A stretch of 64,000 nucleotides of DNA from Loktanella sp. (GTDB lineage Bacteria; Pseudomonadota; Alphaproteobacteria; Rhodobacterales; Rhodobacteraceae), in contig JAFPBO010000008.1 of assembly GCA_017390475.1 (NCBI GenBank), positions 207,720-271,719 on the forward strand, given 5' to 3'. Of the stretch, positions 7,745 to 17,001 are shown one piece after another. Under the pieces are notes generated by a model. That model searched no databases, was not told where the DNA came from, and saw only the letters and a program-made list of their open reading frames with translations. The translations under genes were made by a program, and so were the position numbers. Position 1 is the first letter of the stretch; every line of letters starts with the position of its first letter.

Positions 7745-9469
7745 TTATTCGCTGATGCGATACCAGTCAGCGACGTTCCACAATTCGCTGTCCCATGTGT
7801 TCAGGACAACACCGCCAAGGCTGTTGGCATGGGCCGACACACGGCCACGGTCCACCAGCGGCACGATGGTCATCGTGTCCTTGGTCAGCATATCGTTCAG
7901 CGCACGGGCAATCCGGCTGCGCTCAGCGATATCGGCGGTCTGCTGCAATTCGGCAACCAAGGCGTCATATTCCGGATCACAGAACCGGTTGATGTTTTCA
8001 CCCTGCCACTGCGTTGCAGGCCGCGGGGCCTTGTCGCAGGTATAGGCCGCCAGATAGGATTGCGGATCAGTGCCGTCAAAGTTGTTGGCATACATTTCCA
8101 CATCGGCATAGAATTTTTCGAACGTGTCGGGAGAGCCGGGATCACCGCCAAAGAACACCGAAGCATCGACGTTGCGCAATTCGGTTTCGACACCGATCTG
8201 GTCCCACATATCCTTGATCAGCGCCTGAAAATCCTGACGCACGGCGTTGGTGGATGTCTGGAACAGCAGGCGCAGTTCCATCCCGTCCTTGTCGCGGATA
8301 CCGTTGCCATTGGTGTCGGTCCAACCGGCCTCTTCCAACAAGGCAATCGCGCCTTCTATATCCTGCAACAGACAATCGGTGTTATCGACCGAGGCATAAA
8401 TTTCTGGGCCGGGGACAAGGTTACAGGTTGCACGACCGGCCTGACCATAGCCCACTTCGACCAGCAATTCGCGGTCAATGGCCATGGACAATGCCCGGCG
8501 CACAGCCTCATCCGACAGGATCGGGTGCGGATGCATCGCGGTGGATCGCTCGCCTTCGGGCAGGGATGGCGATGGATCGGTCAGGTTCATCTCGATCCGC
8601 TCGACCAGCGTGCCGAACGCCGATACAGGTGTGCCGACGCCAGCCGCTGCCATGCTGTCGATCACATCGGGGGCCAGTTGCAGGTTCCAGGCATAGTCGA
8701 ATTCGCCCGTTTCCAGCACCGCGCGGCCTGCTGCTGTCGCATCGCCGCCACCTTTGAAGGTCACGGTCGCAAAGGCAGGCTTGCTGGCATCGCGGTAATT
8801 CGGATTGGCTTCGAGCTGGATCACGTCATTGGTGCGGAAATCGGTCACAACAAAGGGGCCGGTGCCGATCGGGCCAAAGTTCGCCTCGGTGCATTCAGGG
8901 GCACGTGCGCCAAGGCAATCGGCAAATTGCGCTGCCTGGATCATTGGCGACTGGCCGCCGACCAATGGGCCATAGGGGTTCGGCTGCGGCGTGGCGAAAT
9001 TGATCTGGATCGTCAGATCATCGACCGCTTCGACCGAGGTGACGCCGTTGTATTTCGACAGCTGCGCGCAGCCGCCTTCGGGGTGCATGCAATATTCAGC
9101 GGTAAAGACAGCATCAGCCGAGGTCACAGGCGTGCCATCGGACCACAGCAGCCCTTCTTTCAGCTTCCAGGTGATGCTGGTGAGGTCTTCGGCGACACCG
9201 CCGTTTTCTACGGTGGGGATTTCTTCAGCCAGAAACGGGATCAGCGCGCCGGTTTCATCATAGCGTGCCAAGGGTTCCAGAATGATGGAAGAGGCTTCTA
9301 CATCCTTGGTTCCGCCCGACAGGAACGGGTTCAGGATCGATGGCGCCTGCCAATAAATGATGTTGAGGTGGCCAGAGCTGCCACGGACGCCATCATGCTC
9401 TTGGGCATAGGCCAAGGGCGTGAATGCGACCGCTGCTGCGGCACCCATCAGGGCTGTTTTGAGTTTCAT
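7745..9469 (-). CDS. Peptide ABC transporter periplasmic binding protein (SBP family 5)
   Basis: Extracellular solute-binding protein of the DppA/OppA family, 574 residues, that captures the ligand in the periplasm. The N-terminus MKLKTALMGAAAAVAFTPLAYAQ is a Sec signal peptide with a likely cut after AYA. The mature protein has family features such as LTSITWKLKEGLLWSDGTPVT and RRALSMAIDRELLV. The ATG at 9469 is chosen because of the AAGGAG box about 10 bases upstream and the signal peptide it yields. It lies third in the operon, after both ATPase genes. Peptides are the default guess. The neighbouring M20 amidohydrolases make acylated amino acids or small peptides plausible. Confidence 0.92.
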   Translation of the reverse strand: MKLKTALMGAAAAVAFTPLAYAQEHDGVRGSSGHLNIIYWQAPSILNPFLSGGTKDVEASSIILEPLARYDETGALIPFLAEEIPTVENGGVAEDLTSITWKLKEGLLWSDGTPVTSADAVFTAEYCMHPEGGCAQLSKYNGVTSVEAVDDLTIQINFATPQPNPYGPLVGGQSPMIQAAQFADCLGARAPECTEANFGPIGTGPFVVTDFRTNDVIQLEANPNYRDASKPAFATVTFKGGGDATAAGRAVLETGEFDYAWNLQLAPDVIDSMAAAGVGTPVSAFGTLVERIEMNLTDPSPSLPEGERSTAMHPHPILSDEAVRRALSMAIDRELLVEVGYGQAGRATCNLVPGPEIYASVDNTDCLLQDIEGAIALLEEAGWTDTNGNGIRDKDGMELRLLFQTSTNAVRQDFQALIKDMWDQIGVETELRNVDASVFFGGDPGSPDTFEKFYADVEMYANNFDGTDPQSYLAAYTCDKAPRPATQWQGENINRFCDPEYDALVAELQQTADIAERSRIARALNDMLTKDTMTIVPLVDRGRVSAHANSLGGVVLNTWDSELWNVADWYRISE

Positions 9470-9515
9470 GTTCGTCTTCTCCTTGTTGACGCTCTTACGC
9501 CTCGGTCCCTGCCGT

Positions 9516-10523
9516 TTATCCGGCAGTGGTCGTGGTCTCGTTAAACAGATGGCAGGCCACAAAGCGGCCCGGCTGCACCTGCCGGTATTCAGGGTCGATC
9601 TGTTTGCAGATATCCATCACTGCCGGGCAACGGGTGCAGAAATTGCAGCCCTTGGGCGGGTTGGATGGCGATGGCACATCGCCTTTCAGGATCACCCGTT
9701 CGGTGCTGCGCGCCAGGTCTGGGTCCGGTTCGGGCACGGCGGACAGCAGGGCCTTGGTATAGGGATGCAGCGGGTCACGATACAAAGCTTCGCGCGGGGC
9801 GAGTTCGGCGATCTTGCCCAGATACATCACCGCCACCCGCGTCGCGATATGGCGCACCATCGACAGATCATGGCTGATGAACAGGTAAGTCAGGCCGAAT
9901 TGTTCCTGCAGATCTTCCAACAGGTTCACCACCTGCGCCTGAATAGACACATCAAGGGCGGCAATCGGTTCATCACAGACGATGAATTTCGGGTTCAGCG
10001 CAAGCGCGCGGGCAATCCCGATCCGTTGCCGCTGGCCACCGGAAAAGGCATGCGGATAGCGTTTCGCGAATTTGCGGTTCAGCCCGACAGCATCCATCAG
10101 TGCGGCCACCTTGTCGCGCTTTTCCTCGGCGCTCAGGCTGGTATGTTCGTCCAGAGGTTCGCGAATGATCGCCTCGACCGTCATGCGCGGATTGAGAGAG
10201 GCTTGCGGGTCCTGAAACACCATCTGCATTGTCGGGCGCAGTGGGCGCAATTTGTTCTGCGACATGGTGGCGATGTTATGGCCATCAATCGTGATATCAC
10301 CCGACGTGATATCGTAAAGCCGCAACAAGGCCCGTCCGCAGGTTGATTTGCCGCAACCGGATTCCCCGACAAGGCCGAGGGTTTCGCCTTCCATCACGTC
10401 GAAACTGACGCCATCGACGGCTTTCACTTCACCCACGCGGCGGCGCAACAGGCCGGCATGGATCGGGAAATGCATTTTCAGGTCACGGACACGGACCAGG
10501 GGTTTGACAGTCTGGTCAAGCAT
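9516..10523 (-). CDS. Peptide ABC transporter ATP-binding protein (DppF/OppF type)
   Basis: One of two ATPases driving the peptide transporter, 335 residues. It has Walker [10 protein letters not shown], the [11 protein letters not shown] loop, the ABC signature [15 protein letters not shown], Walker B FIVCDEP and the switch His in LFISHDL. A C-terminal oligopeptide-transporter domain ends with a Cys-rich stretch (GCNFCTRCP...C...C). In related OppF/DppF proteins this region can bind an Fe-S cluster. The start at 10523 lies in an 8-base overlap with the upstream ATPase stop (ATGCTTGA), giving translational coupling. The next gene begins 46 bases after its end. Confidence 0.93.
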   Translation of the reverse strand: MLDQTVKPLVRVRDLKMHFPIHAGLLRRRVGEVKAVDGVSFDVMEGETLGLVGESGCGKSTCGRALLRLYDITSGDITIDGHNIATMSQNKLRPLRPTMQMVFQDPQASLNPRMTVEAIIREPLDEHTSLSAEEKRDKVAALMDAVGLNRKFAKRYPHAFSGGQRQRIGIARALALNPKFIVCDEPIAALDVSIQAQVVNLLEDLQEQFGLTYLFISHDLSMVRHIATRVAVMYLGKIAELAPREALYRDPLHPYTKALLSAVPEPDPDLARSTERVILKGDVPSPSNPPKGCNFCTRCPAVMDICKQIDPEYRQVQPGRFVACHLFNETTTTAG

Positions 10524-11520
10524 CGCGGGGACCCTTCGTACGGGCATTGTAAAAACAGGCGGCATCATGGCCCGGACCGACCGGATAGCGCGGCGGATTT
10601 TCGACGGCACAGCGGTCAAAGGCGACATCGCAGCGCGCCCGGAACGGACAGGCATTGGGCGCCTCGGTCATCAGCGGTGGCTGGCCTTCGATCACGGTCA
10701 GGCGCTTGGCGCGTTCGCCACTGATCGTGGGAATGGTTTTCAGCAAGGCGCGGGTATAGGGATGCTGCGGGTCGCGGAACAGATCACCGACCGGCGCATG
10801 TTCGACGATCTGGCCACCATACATCACCAGCACGCGGTCCGCGATGCCTGCGATCACGCCCAGATCATGGGTGATCCAGATCACCGCCATACCCAGCTTT
10901 TCACGCAGTCCCAGCATCAGATCCAGAATTTGCGCCTGAATAGTCACATCCAAGGCCGTCGTCGGTTCATCGGCGATCAGCACCTTGGGATCACAGGCCA
11001 ATGCGATGGCGATCATCACGCGTTGCCGCATCCCGCCGGAAAATTGATGCGGATAATCATCCAGCCGTCGCTGCGCATCGGGAATGCCCACCAGTTCCAG
11101 CAATTCGCGCGCCCGGGTCGCGGCGGCGCGTTTGCTTAGCCCCATATGTTTGCGCAGCGGTTCCATGATCTGCATGCCGACGGTGTAGACCGGGTTCAGC
11201 GATGTCATCGGGTCCTGAAAGACAAAGCCGATCTCGCCACCGCGGACGGCGCGCAGGGTCCGGGGTTTGACCTGCAACAGATCCTTGCCATCGAACATCA
11301 CGCAACCATGCCGGATTTCGGCGGGGGGCGAGGGCAGCAAGCCCAGCAGCGACATCATCGTGACGGATTTGCCTGATCCGCTTTCACCGACGACGCCCAG
11401 CAATTCGCCGGGGCGCAGCGAGAAGCTGACATCATTGACAGCATGGACTTCGCCGCCACGCGTTTTGAAAACAGTTTTCAGTCCCTGTACATCAAGCACA
11501 GGTGCGGCCGCTTCGGGCAT
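10516..11520 (-). CDS. Peptide ABC transporter ATP-binding protein (DppD/OppD type)
   Basis: First gene of the leftward transporter operon, 334 residues. It shows Walker [10 protein letters not shown], the [11 protein letters not shown] loop, signature [15 protein letters not shown], Walker B VLIADEP with TTALDVT, and the switch His in [10 protein letters not shown]-terminal oligopeptide-transporter extension carries Cys residues (ACPFRARC...C...C). A GGGGAGG ribosome-binding site lies 6-12 bases before the ATG at 11520, which rules out the longer in-frame start at 11580. The operon promoter should lie in 11521-11729, shared with the divergent deacetylase gene. I could not pick out a clear -35/-10 pair there. 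Confidence 0.93.
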   Translation of the reverse strand: MPEAAAPVLDVQGLKTVFKTRGGEVHAVNDVSFSLRPGELLGVVGESGSGKSVTMMSLLGLLPSPPAEIRHGCVMFDGKDLLQVKPRTLRAVRGGEIGFVFQDPMTSLNPVYTVGMQIMEPLRKHMGLSKRAAATRARELLELVGIPDAQRRLDDYPHQFSGGMRQRVMIAIALACDPKVLIADEPTTALDVTIQAQILDLMLGLREKLGMAVIWITHDLGVIAGIADRVLVMYGGQIVEHAPVGDLFRDPQHPYTRALLKTIPTISGERAKRLTVIEGQPPLMTEAPNACPFRARCDVAFDRCAVENPPRYPVGPGHDAACFYNARTKGPRDA

Positions 11521-11729
11521 CCAGAACCTCCCCAGAGGGTTCGATATTGTTTTTTGGCGCGGGATCATTTGTTGCCCCACGATTGCCAGACGCTAACATT
11601 AAATCCGGCCCTCGCAAGATGAAAATCTGTTTGCCGCTGGACGCCAGCCGCGCAACACTGCGGCTGCTGGCAGTTTCCGCGCTGTTGCGTCAGGATGGTG
11701 GAATTATCAGCACGAAAGGAAGGTTTCAC

Positions 11730-12890
11730 ATGATATTGACGGCACGGGAATTGATGGACAGGCTGGTGGCCTTCCCCACGGTCAGCCGCGACAGCAATCT
11801 AGAACTTGTTGATTTTGCACAGCAATATCTTGCCGGTTTTGGTATCGACAGTACCATCGTGCCCAATGAAGACGGCACCAAAGCCGCGCTTTACGCCCAT
11901 ACCGGCCCTGCGGTGGATGGCGGCGTGGTTCTGTCCGGTCACACCGATGTGGTGCCAGTGGACGGGCAGGCATGGGACAGCGATCCCTTTGTCGTGACCG
12001 AACGCGACGGGCGGCTTTACGGGCGCGGCACCTGCGATATGAAAGGCTTTGATGCGCTGGCATTATGGGCGATGGGGCAGGCGGCGACACGCGGCATCAA
12101 GCGCCCGCTGCAGATCGCACTCAGCTATGATGAAGAGGTCGGCTGCACCGGCGCACCGCCGATGATTGACCACATGGTCAGCCATGGCTTGCCGCGCGCC
12201 GATACTGTTCTGGTCGGCGAACCTTCGATGATGAAAATCGTCACCAGCCACAAGGGCAGCATCGGCTACCGCATCCATGTGCGGGGATTCGAGGTGCATT
12301 CATCGCTGGCACCTACCGGCGTTTCGGCGATCATGATGGCGGCGCGGCTGATCGACTGGGCGAATCAGGTGAATGCTGAAAACGCCGCCGCCACCCCGAC
12401 CGAGATCGCCGCGCAGTTTTTTCCGCCTTACACGACCTTGCATGTCGGCACGATATCGGGCGGCACCGCCAATAACATCACCGCCAAGGATTGCCGTTTC
12501 GTGATGGATTTCCGGCTGGTTCCGGGCGAGGATATCGACGCTTGGGATGCCCAGCTGCGCGCCAAGATCGCCGAGATCGAGGCCGATATGCAGGCGATCC
12601 GCCCCGAAACCGGGATCAGCGCCGAGAAATTCTTTCACGTTCCCAGCCTTGCGCCGGAAAAAGATGGCAGCGCCGAAAATCTTGTGCGTCGGCTGACCGG
12701 TGAAAATGCCAGCAGCGTCGTCAGCTACGGCACAGAAGCCGGGCAGTTTCAGGACCGGGGCTATTCCGCCGTGATCTGCGGCCCCGGCGACATTGCACAA
12801 GCCCATCAACCCAATGAATATGTCAGCGTCGATCAGTTCCAACAGGGTGAGGCATTCATGTCCCGCCTCGTCGATCTGTTGGCCGAATAA
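11730..12890 (+). CDS. argE: M20 family deacetylase, acetylornithine deacetylase (ArgE)-like
   Basis: Zinc metallo-hydrolase that removes an N-acetyl group, classically from N-acetylornithine, 386 residues. The metal-site motifs are in order: GHTDVVPVDG (His and Asp of the first metal), GRGTCDMKGF (bridging Asp) and SYDEEVGC (general-base Glu and metal Glu). A dimerisation domain and a late His follow (AQAHQPNEY). The ATG at 11730 follows AAAGGAAGG. The reading frame is open further upstream, but those codons lack a ribosome-binding site. It is followed after 16 bases by a second M20 hydrolase and is divergent from the peptide ABC operon. A role in cleaving imported acyl-amino acids is as likely as arginine synthesis. 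Confidence 0.85.
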   Translation: MILTARELMDRLVAFPTVSRDSNLELVDFAQQYLAGFGIDSTIVPNEDGTKAALYAHTGPAVDGGVVLSGHTDVVPVDGQAWDSDPFVVTERDGRLYGRGTCDMKGFDALALWAMGQAATRGIKRPLQIALSYDEEVGCTGAPPMIDHMVSHGLPRADTVLVGEPSMMKIVTSHKGSIGYRIHVRGFEVHSSLAPTGVSAIMMAARLIDWANQVNAENAAATPTEIAAQFFPPYTTLHVGTISGGTANNITAKDCRFVMDFRLVPGEDIDAWDAQLRAKIAEIEADMQAIRPETGISAEKFFHVPSLAPEKDGSAENLVRRLTGENASSVVSYGTEAGQFQDRGYSAVICGPGDIAQAHQPNEYVSVDQFQQGEAFMSRLVDLLAE

Positions 12891-12906
12891 ATCCTAGGAG
12901 AAAAGA

Positions 12907-14070
12907 ATGCCCGTCAAGAACCGCTTTGCCGAATTGCTGCCCGAAATCACCGCATGGCGACGTGATCTGCACGAAAACCCTGAAATCCTGTTTGAAACGC
13001 ACCGGACCTCGGCGCTGGTTGCCGAAAAACTACGCGCATTCGGCTGTGATGAGGTTGTCACCGGCATCGGCCGCACCGGCGTCGTCGGCGTGATCAAAGG
13101 CAAGACCGACACATCGGGCAAGGTGATCGGGTTGCGCGCGGATATGGATGCGCTGCCGATCAACGAACAGACCGGGCTGGAATATGCCTCGAAGACGCCC
13201 AATGCGATGCATGCCTGCGGCCACGATGGCCATACTGCAATGTTGCTGGGGGCGGCGAAATATCTGGCCGAAACCCGTAACTTTGACGGCTCTGTCGTCG
13301 TGATCTTTCAACCTGCCGAAGAAGGCGGCGGCGGTGGCCGTGAAATGTGTGAAGACGGGATGATGGACCGCTGGAACATTCAGGAAGTCTACGGCATGCA
13401 CAACTGGCCCGGCCGCCCGGTCGGCAGTTTCGCGATCCGCCCCGGTGCGTTCTTTGCCGCGACCGACCAGTTTGATATCGTGATCGAAGGCAAGGGCGGC
13501 CATGCCGCCAAACCGCAGGAAACCGTTGATAGCACTTTGGTCGCGGCGCATGTGATCACCGCGCTGCAATCCATCGCCAGCCGCAATGCCGACCCGGTAG
13601 ATCAGATCGTGGTTTCTGTCACGGCGATCGAATCTTCGTCCAAGGCGTTCAATGTCATCGCGCAGCGGGTACATATGAAAGGCACGGTGCGCACAATGTC
13701 GAAGGAAATGCGCGATCTGGCCGAAACCCGGTTGAAGGCGATCTGCGAAGGCACCGCCGGAACCTTTGGTGCCAAGGCCGATGTGAAATATCACCGTGGC
13801 TATCCCTGCATGGTCAATCACGAGGATCAGACTGCCTTTGCCGCCGATGTGGCGCGGTCCGTCGCGGGCGATTGCGCGGATGCGCCGCTGGTCATGGGCG
13901 GCGAGGATTTCGCCTTCATGCTCGAAGAACGGCCCGGTGCCTATATTCTGGTCGGCAACGGCGATGGCGCGTCGGTCCATCACCCGGAATATAATTTCAA
14001 CGATGATGCGATCCCTGCCGGATGTTCCTGGTGGGCCGGGATCGTTGAACAACGGATGCCTGCCGCCTGA
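12907..14070 (+). CDS. M20D amidohydrolase (hippurate hydrolase / N-acyl-amino-acid hydrolase type)
   Basis: A 387-residue member of the HipO/IAA-amino-acid hydrolase group, which hydrolyses N-acyl amino acids. It opens with WRRDLHENPEILFE. It contains the metal-binding motif HACGHDGHTAMLLGAA and the Glu pair in FQPAEEGGGGGREM. The family GGEDFAFM and HHPEYNFND motifs lie near the C-terminus. A TAGGAG box lies 6 bases before the ATG. It forms a two-gene operon with the ArgE-like gene and probably acts with the divergent ABC importer on acylated or aminobenzoyl-type amino-acid conjugates. The exact substrate is not determined. Confidence 0.9.
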   Translation: MPVKNRFAELLPEITAWRRDLHENPEILFETHRTSALVAEKLRAFGCDEVVTGIGRTGVVGVIKGKTDTSGKVIGLRADMDALPINEQTGLEYASKTPNAMHACGHDGHTAMLLGAAKYLAETRNFDGSVVVIFQPAEEGGGGGREMCEDGMMDRWNIQEVYGMHNWPGRPVGSFAIRPGAFFAATDQFDIVIEGKGGHAAKPQETVDSTLVAAHVITALQSIASRNADPVDQIVVSVTAIESSSKAFNVIAQRVHMKGTVRTMSKEMRDLAETRLKAICEGTAGTFGAKADVKYHRGYPCMVNHEDQTAFAADVARSVAGDCADAPLVMGGEDFAFMLEERPGAYILVGNGDGASVHHPEYNFNDDAIPAGCSWWAGIVEQRMPAA

Positions 14071-14082
14071 ACGGACTGGGTG

Positions 14083-14130
14083 CGGCCCTTTGGGCCGGCC
14101 TCCGGCGGGAGTATTTTTGGAAAAAAGAAG
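14083..14130 (+). repeat. Hairpin plus CCTCCGGCGGG-type intergenic element, copy 1
   Basis: After the hydrolase gene comes a hairpin (CGGCCC/GGGCCG, 14083-14097). It is followed by GCCTCCGGCGGGAGTATTTTT. An alternative stem is GCCGG/CCGGC at 14094-14106, just before the T-rich run. It is probably a rho-independent terminator. Similar elements occur at 30097-30154 and 40645-40693. Confidence 0.55.
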
Positions 14131-14237
14131 CGGGGGCCGGGGCTGTTGACGGTTTCGTGGCCTTCGCCGTGGTTGATGTGGCTTTTGGTGGCGCGCGCTT
14201 GCTGTTATCGTTACCAGAATTCTGACCGGAAACCCCA

Positions 14238-15467
14238 ATGCGCATCCTGCCCGCCCTGTTGACGACATTCGCACTGCTGCCGATGGCTGGCCTGGCGCAG
14301 GACCCGCGCCCGGTCACCGGGCAGGTCAGCTATCTTGACCGCATGGCCTTGCCCGATGACGCGGTGCTGCTGGTCGAGGTGACGGATCTGGACGGGCATC
14401 TGCTGTCCGAGACCCGGTTGCCGACCGCTGGTGCGCAGGTGCCGGTGTCGTTTAGCGTTGATGTTGCCACGCCGGATGATGTGATGCTGCGTGCCGGGAT
14501 CACCTTGGGTGCCGATCTGGTCTGGCTGGGCGATCCGGTGCGCGTGGCGGATGATGCGCCGCTGGATCTGCTGCTGCAGCGCTATCAGCCGATCGGGTTC
14601 AACGCGACCTTTCGCTGTGGCGACCGGATCGTGCAGACCGGTTTTGCCGATGATGCGCTGGTGCTGGATACCGGCACGGCGCGGGTAACCTTGCAGGCCG
14701 TCGCGACGGCATCGGGCGCGCGCTATGATGCGGCCGACGATCCGGGCACGTTTTTCTGGAACCGGGGCGGCAGCGCGCTGGTCTCTGTCGATGATGTCGA
14801 ATTGCCGGAATGTCAGATTACCCTGCCGCCGGTCACAGGGGCCTATGTCGCCCGCGGGAACGAGCCGTTCTGGACCGCTGCCGTGGCCAATGGCGTGCTG
14901 ACCATCAGCCGCCCAGAGATGGCGGAACTGGCCTTGCCGGTCAATGATGCCGGATTTCAGATGGACGGTGCGATCTTTGTTACCGCCAATGGCAGCGCTG
15001 GTCTGTTGCGCGAAAACCGTCTTTGTCATGACGATATGTCCGGCATGCCCTATCCCGAAACCGTCACGCTGACGCTGGGGTCTGATACATTCACCGGCTG
15101 CGGCGGTGACAGCCGTGATCTGCTGATCGGCCGCAATTGGCTGGTACGCGAGATTGCGGGCGAAAACCTGGCGGAAGATATCCGCATCACGCTGGCTTTT
15201 GACCGCGCCGGGCGCGTTGCTGGCGCAGGCGGCTGCAACCGCTGGTTTGCGGGCTATGCCTTGACCGGCGAGGGTCTGTCCTTCAGCCATCAAGGTGCGA
15301 CGATGATGGCCTGTGCCGATGATCAGATGCTGCAGGAACGCCGGTTTTTCGACGCGCTGGATCAGGTCAGCGGGTTTGAGATTGACGCCGATGGCGCGCT
15401 GGTCCTGTTTGGAATGGCGGGCCGGATGATCATGGCAGAGGCGGCAACGGACGGCAGCGCGCCTTAA
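14238..15467 (+). CDS. Multi-domain periplasmic protein: YbaY-like + MliC-like + COG3650-like + META domain
   Basis: A 409-residue exported protein with signal peptide [21 protein letters not shown] (cut after GLA). Four modules can be read. About 25-120 is a YbaY/type III pilotin-like beta domain. About 122-185 is an MliC-like lysozyme-inhibitor fold ([12 protein letters not shown] to FFWNRGG). About 195-285 is the [14 protein letters not shown] type seen in COG3650 proteins. About 295-400 is a META domain ([22 protein letters not shown]). MliC proteins inhibit C-type lysozyme and META domains occur in heat-shock/motility lipoproteins, so an envelope-protection role is inferred. Assignments are by eye. 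The 3' end overlaps the convergent moaA stop by 4 bases. Confidence 0.72.
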   Translation: MRILPALLTTFALLPMAGLAQDPRPVTGQVSYLDRMALPDDAVLLVEVTDLDGHLLSETRLPTAGAQVPVSFSVDVATPDDVMLRAGITLGADLVWLGDPVRVADDAPLDLLLQRYQPIGFNATFRCGDRIVQTGFADDALVLDTGTARVTLQAVATASGARYDAADDPGTFFWNRGGSALVSVDDVELPECQITLPPVTGAYVARGNEPFWTAAVANGVLTISRPEMAELALPVNDAGFQMDGAIFVTANGSAGLLRENRLCHDDMSGMPYPETVTLTLGSDTFTGCGGDSRDLLIGRNWLVREIAGENLAEDIRITLAFDRAGRVAGAGGCNRWFAGYALTGEGLSFSHQGATMMACADDQMLQERRFFDALDQVSGFEIDADGALVLFGMAGRMIMAEAATDGSAP

Positions 15468-16468
15468 CCGCCGGTATGGCTCATGTGGCGGCTGACCTGT
15501 CCGTCGACTTTTTGCCGGGAATAATCGAAATCATGCCCTTTGGGTTTGCGCGCAATCGCGGCGCGGATCGCCTGTTCAAGATCGTGATCTGCCTCTGACG
15601 CGCGCAAGGGGCCGCGCAGGTCGGAATGTCCTTCTTGCCCCAGACAGGTGTAAATCTCGCCGGTGCAGGTGATCCGGACCCGGTTGCAGCTTTCGCAGAA
15701 ATTATGGCTCAGCGGCGTGATAAAACCGATCTTTTGCCCGGTTGCCGCCACCCGGACATAGCGCGCAGGCCCGCCGCTGTTGTCGGGCAGATCGGTGAGC
15801 GCGCTGCGTTCGGCCAAGCGCGCGCGCAAATCCCTGAGCGACCAGAACTGGCCGATCCGGTCTTCGTTGCCGATATCGCCCATCGGCATCACCTCGATAA
15901 AGGTAATGTCCATATCGCGGTCAGCGCACCAATCGGTCAGAGTGAATAATTCATCTTCGTTGAAACCCTGCAAAGCCACCGTATTGATCTTGACCCGCAG
16001 CCCGGCCGCCTGCGCTGCATCGATGCCGCGCAGCACCTGTGGCAGACGCCCCCAGCGGGTGATCTGCGCGAATTTCGCCTCGTCCAGCGTATCGAGCGAG
16101 ATATTCACCCGCCGCACCCCTGCCGCATAAAGGTCAGCCGCATATTTTTCCAGCTGACTGCCGTTGGTGGTGATCGTCAGTTCCTGCAAGTCACCTTTGT
16201 CCAGATGCCGCCCCATGGCGTTGAAAAACGTCATGATATCGCGCCGTACCAAAGGTTCGCCACCGGTGATGCGCAGTTTCTTGACGCCCAGCCGGACAAA
16301 GGCGGAACAAAGCCTGTCCAGTTCTTCCAGCGTCAGCAATTCCTTCTTGGGCAGAAAGGTCATGTTTTCCGACATGCAATAGACGCAACGAAAATCACAG
16401 CGGTCGGTGACAGAGACCCGCAGATAAGAAATGGCGCGCGCGAAAGGGTCGATCAATGGCATATTCAT
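15464..16468 (-). CDS. moaA: GTP 3',8-cyclase, molybdenum cofactor biosynthesis
   Basis: Radical-SAM enzyme that makes 3',8-cyclo-7,8-dihydro-GTP from GTP, the first step to molybdopterin. The 334 residues include the SAM-cluster motif C24-x3-C28-x2-C31 (CDFRCVYC), the GGEPL motif near residue 70, and the C-terminal cluster region ([11 protein letters not shown]...C). The chain ends in Gly-Gly, as MoaA should. No strong Shine-Dalgarno precedes the ATG at 16468, and a second Met two codons later is also possible. It stands alone here and is divergent from a lipoprotein gene across an 86-base gap with a large inverted repeat. Confidence 0.95.
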   Translation of the reverse strand: MNMPLIDPFARAISYLRVSVTDRCDFRCVYCMSENMTFLPKKELLTLEELDRLCSAFVRLGVKKLRITGGEPLVRRDIMTFFNAMGRHLDKGDLQELTITTNGSQLEKYAADLYAAGVRRVNISLDTLDEAKFAQITRWGRLPQVLRGIDAAQAAGLRVKINTVALQGFNEDELFTLTDWCADRDMDITFIEVMPMGDIGNEDRIGQFWSLRDLRARLAERSALTDLPDNSGGPARYVRVAATGQKIGFITPLSHNFCESCNRVRITCTGEIYTCLGQEGHSDLRGPLRASEADHDLEQAIRAAIARKPKGHDFDYSRQKVDGQVSRHMSHTGG

Positions 16469-16495
16469 GTCTGCAGGCTAAGGACCGGCGCGGTT

Positions 16496-16526
16496 CTGCG
16501 CAAGGCCGATAAGGCCCGTTGCGCAG
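16496..16526. repeat. Large inverted repeat between moaA and a lipoprotein gene
   Basis: Arms CTGCGCAA (16496-16503) and TTGCGCAG (16519-16526) enclose a second GGCC/GGCC pairing around GATAA. Together they give an almost continuous 12-bp stem in the divergent gap. It may be an operator or an RNA hairpin in the leader of either gene. There is no T-run, so a terminator is unlikely. Confidence 0.5.
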
Positions 16527-16554
16527 GCTGCGGGCGCACAATACCGTGGCCGTC

Positions 16555-17001
16555 ATGAAACGTATGATAATCCTGCCATTGATGGCCCTTGCCGCTTGTG
16601 AAATGCCCGTCATCGACGCGCCTGCCACGGATGAAACTGTCACCACGATCCCGGCGATGACCTTGCCGCCGCCGCCGCCGACCAGCGCGCGGACCGTGGA
16701 TCAGTTTGACACCACCTCTGCTGCTGAAAGGCAGGCGGCGACACGGGTCTCTGCGGGTGGTGCGGAACTGGGGCGCACGACGGCCACCTTGGGATCCCCG
16801 ACAGAGCCGGGGATCTGGCTGAAAACACCGTTGGTGACCGAAGTGACCCAAGGCCGCATCCGCTATCAAAGCAGCACGATCAATGTCGAACTGCGCCCGT
16901 CCGGCGGGTCGGCGGGATCGGGCAGCCAGATCAGCCTGGCGGCGATGCGGCTGATCGAGGCACCCTTGACTGGCATCATCGACCTCACCGTGCTGCGCTA
17001 G
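16555..17001 (+). CDS. Small lipoprotein of unknown function
   Basis: A 148-residue predicted lipoprotein. MKRMIILPLMALAAC is a short signal peptide with lipobox LAAC, so Cys15 would carry the lipid. A low-complexity Thr/Pro segment (about 28-45) is followed by a small domain with GRIRYQSSTINVELRPSGG and a C-terminal LTGIIDLTVLR strand. Similar proteins in Rhodobacterales are, as I recall, sometimes mislabelled as sugar-acid dehydratases. Nothing here supports an enzyme. The ATG at 16555 is chosen because it gives a proper lipoprotein signal. The 3' end overlaps the convergent AlkD-like gene by 4 bases. Confidence 0.7.
   Translation: MKRMIILPLMALAACEMPVIDAPATDETVTTIPAMTLPPPPPTSARTVDQFDTTSAAERQAATRVSAGGAELGRTTATLGSPTEPGIWLKTPLVTEVTQGRIRYQSSTINVELRPSGGSAGSGSQISLAAMRLIEAPLTGIIDLTVLR

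Noticed and set aside
7829-9544. 571-codon plus-strand open frame across the binding-protein gene
   Set aside because: Antisense shadow. The opposite strand has a signal peptide, family motifs and a ribosome-binding site.
11502-11729. N-terminal extension of the ArgE-like protein from 11502
   Set aside because: The extra 76 codons lie in the divergent promoter gap, show no conserved features and lack a ribosome-binding site. ATG 11730 has a good one.
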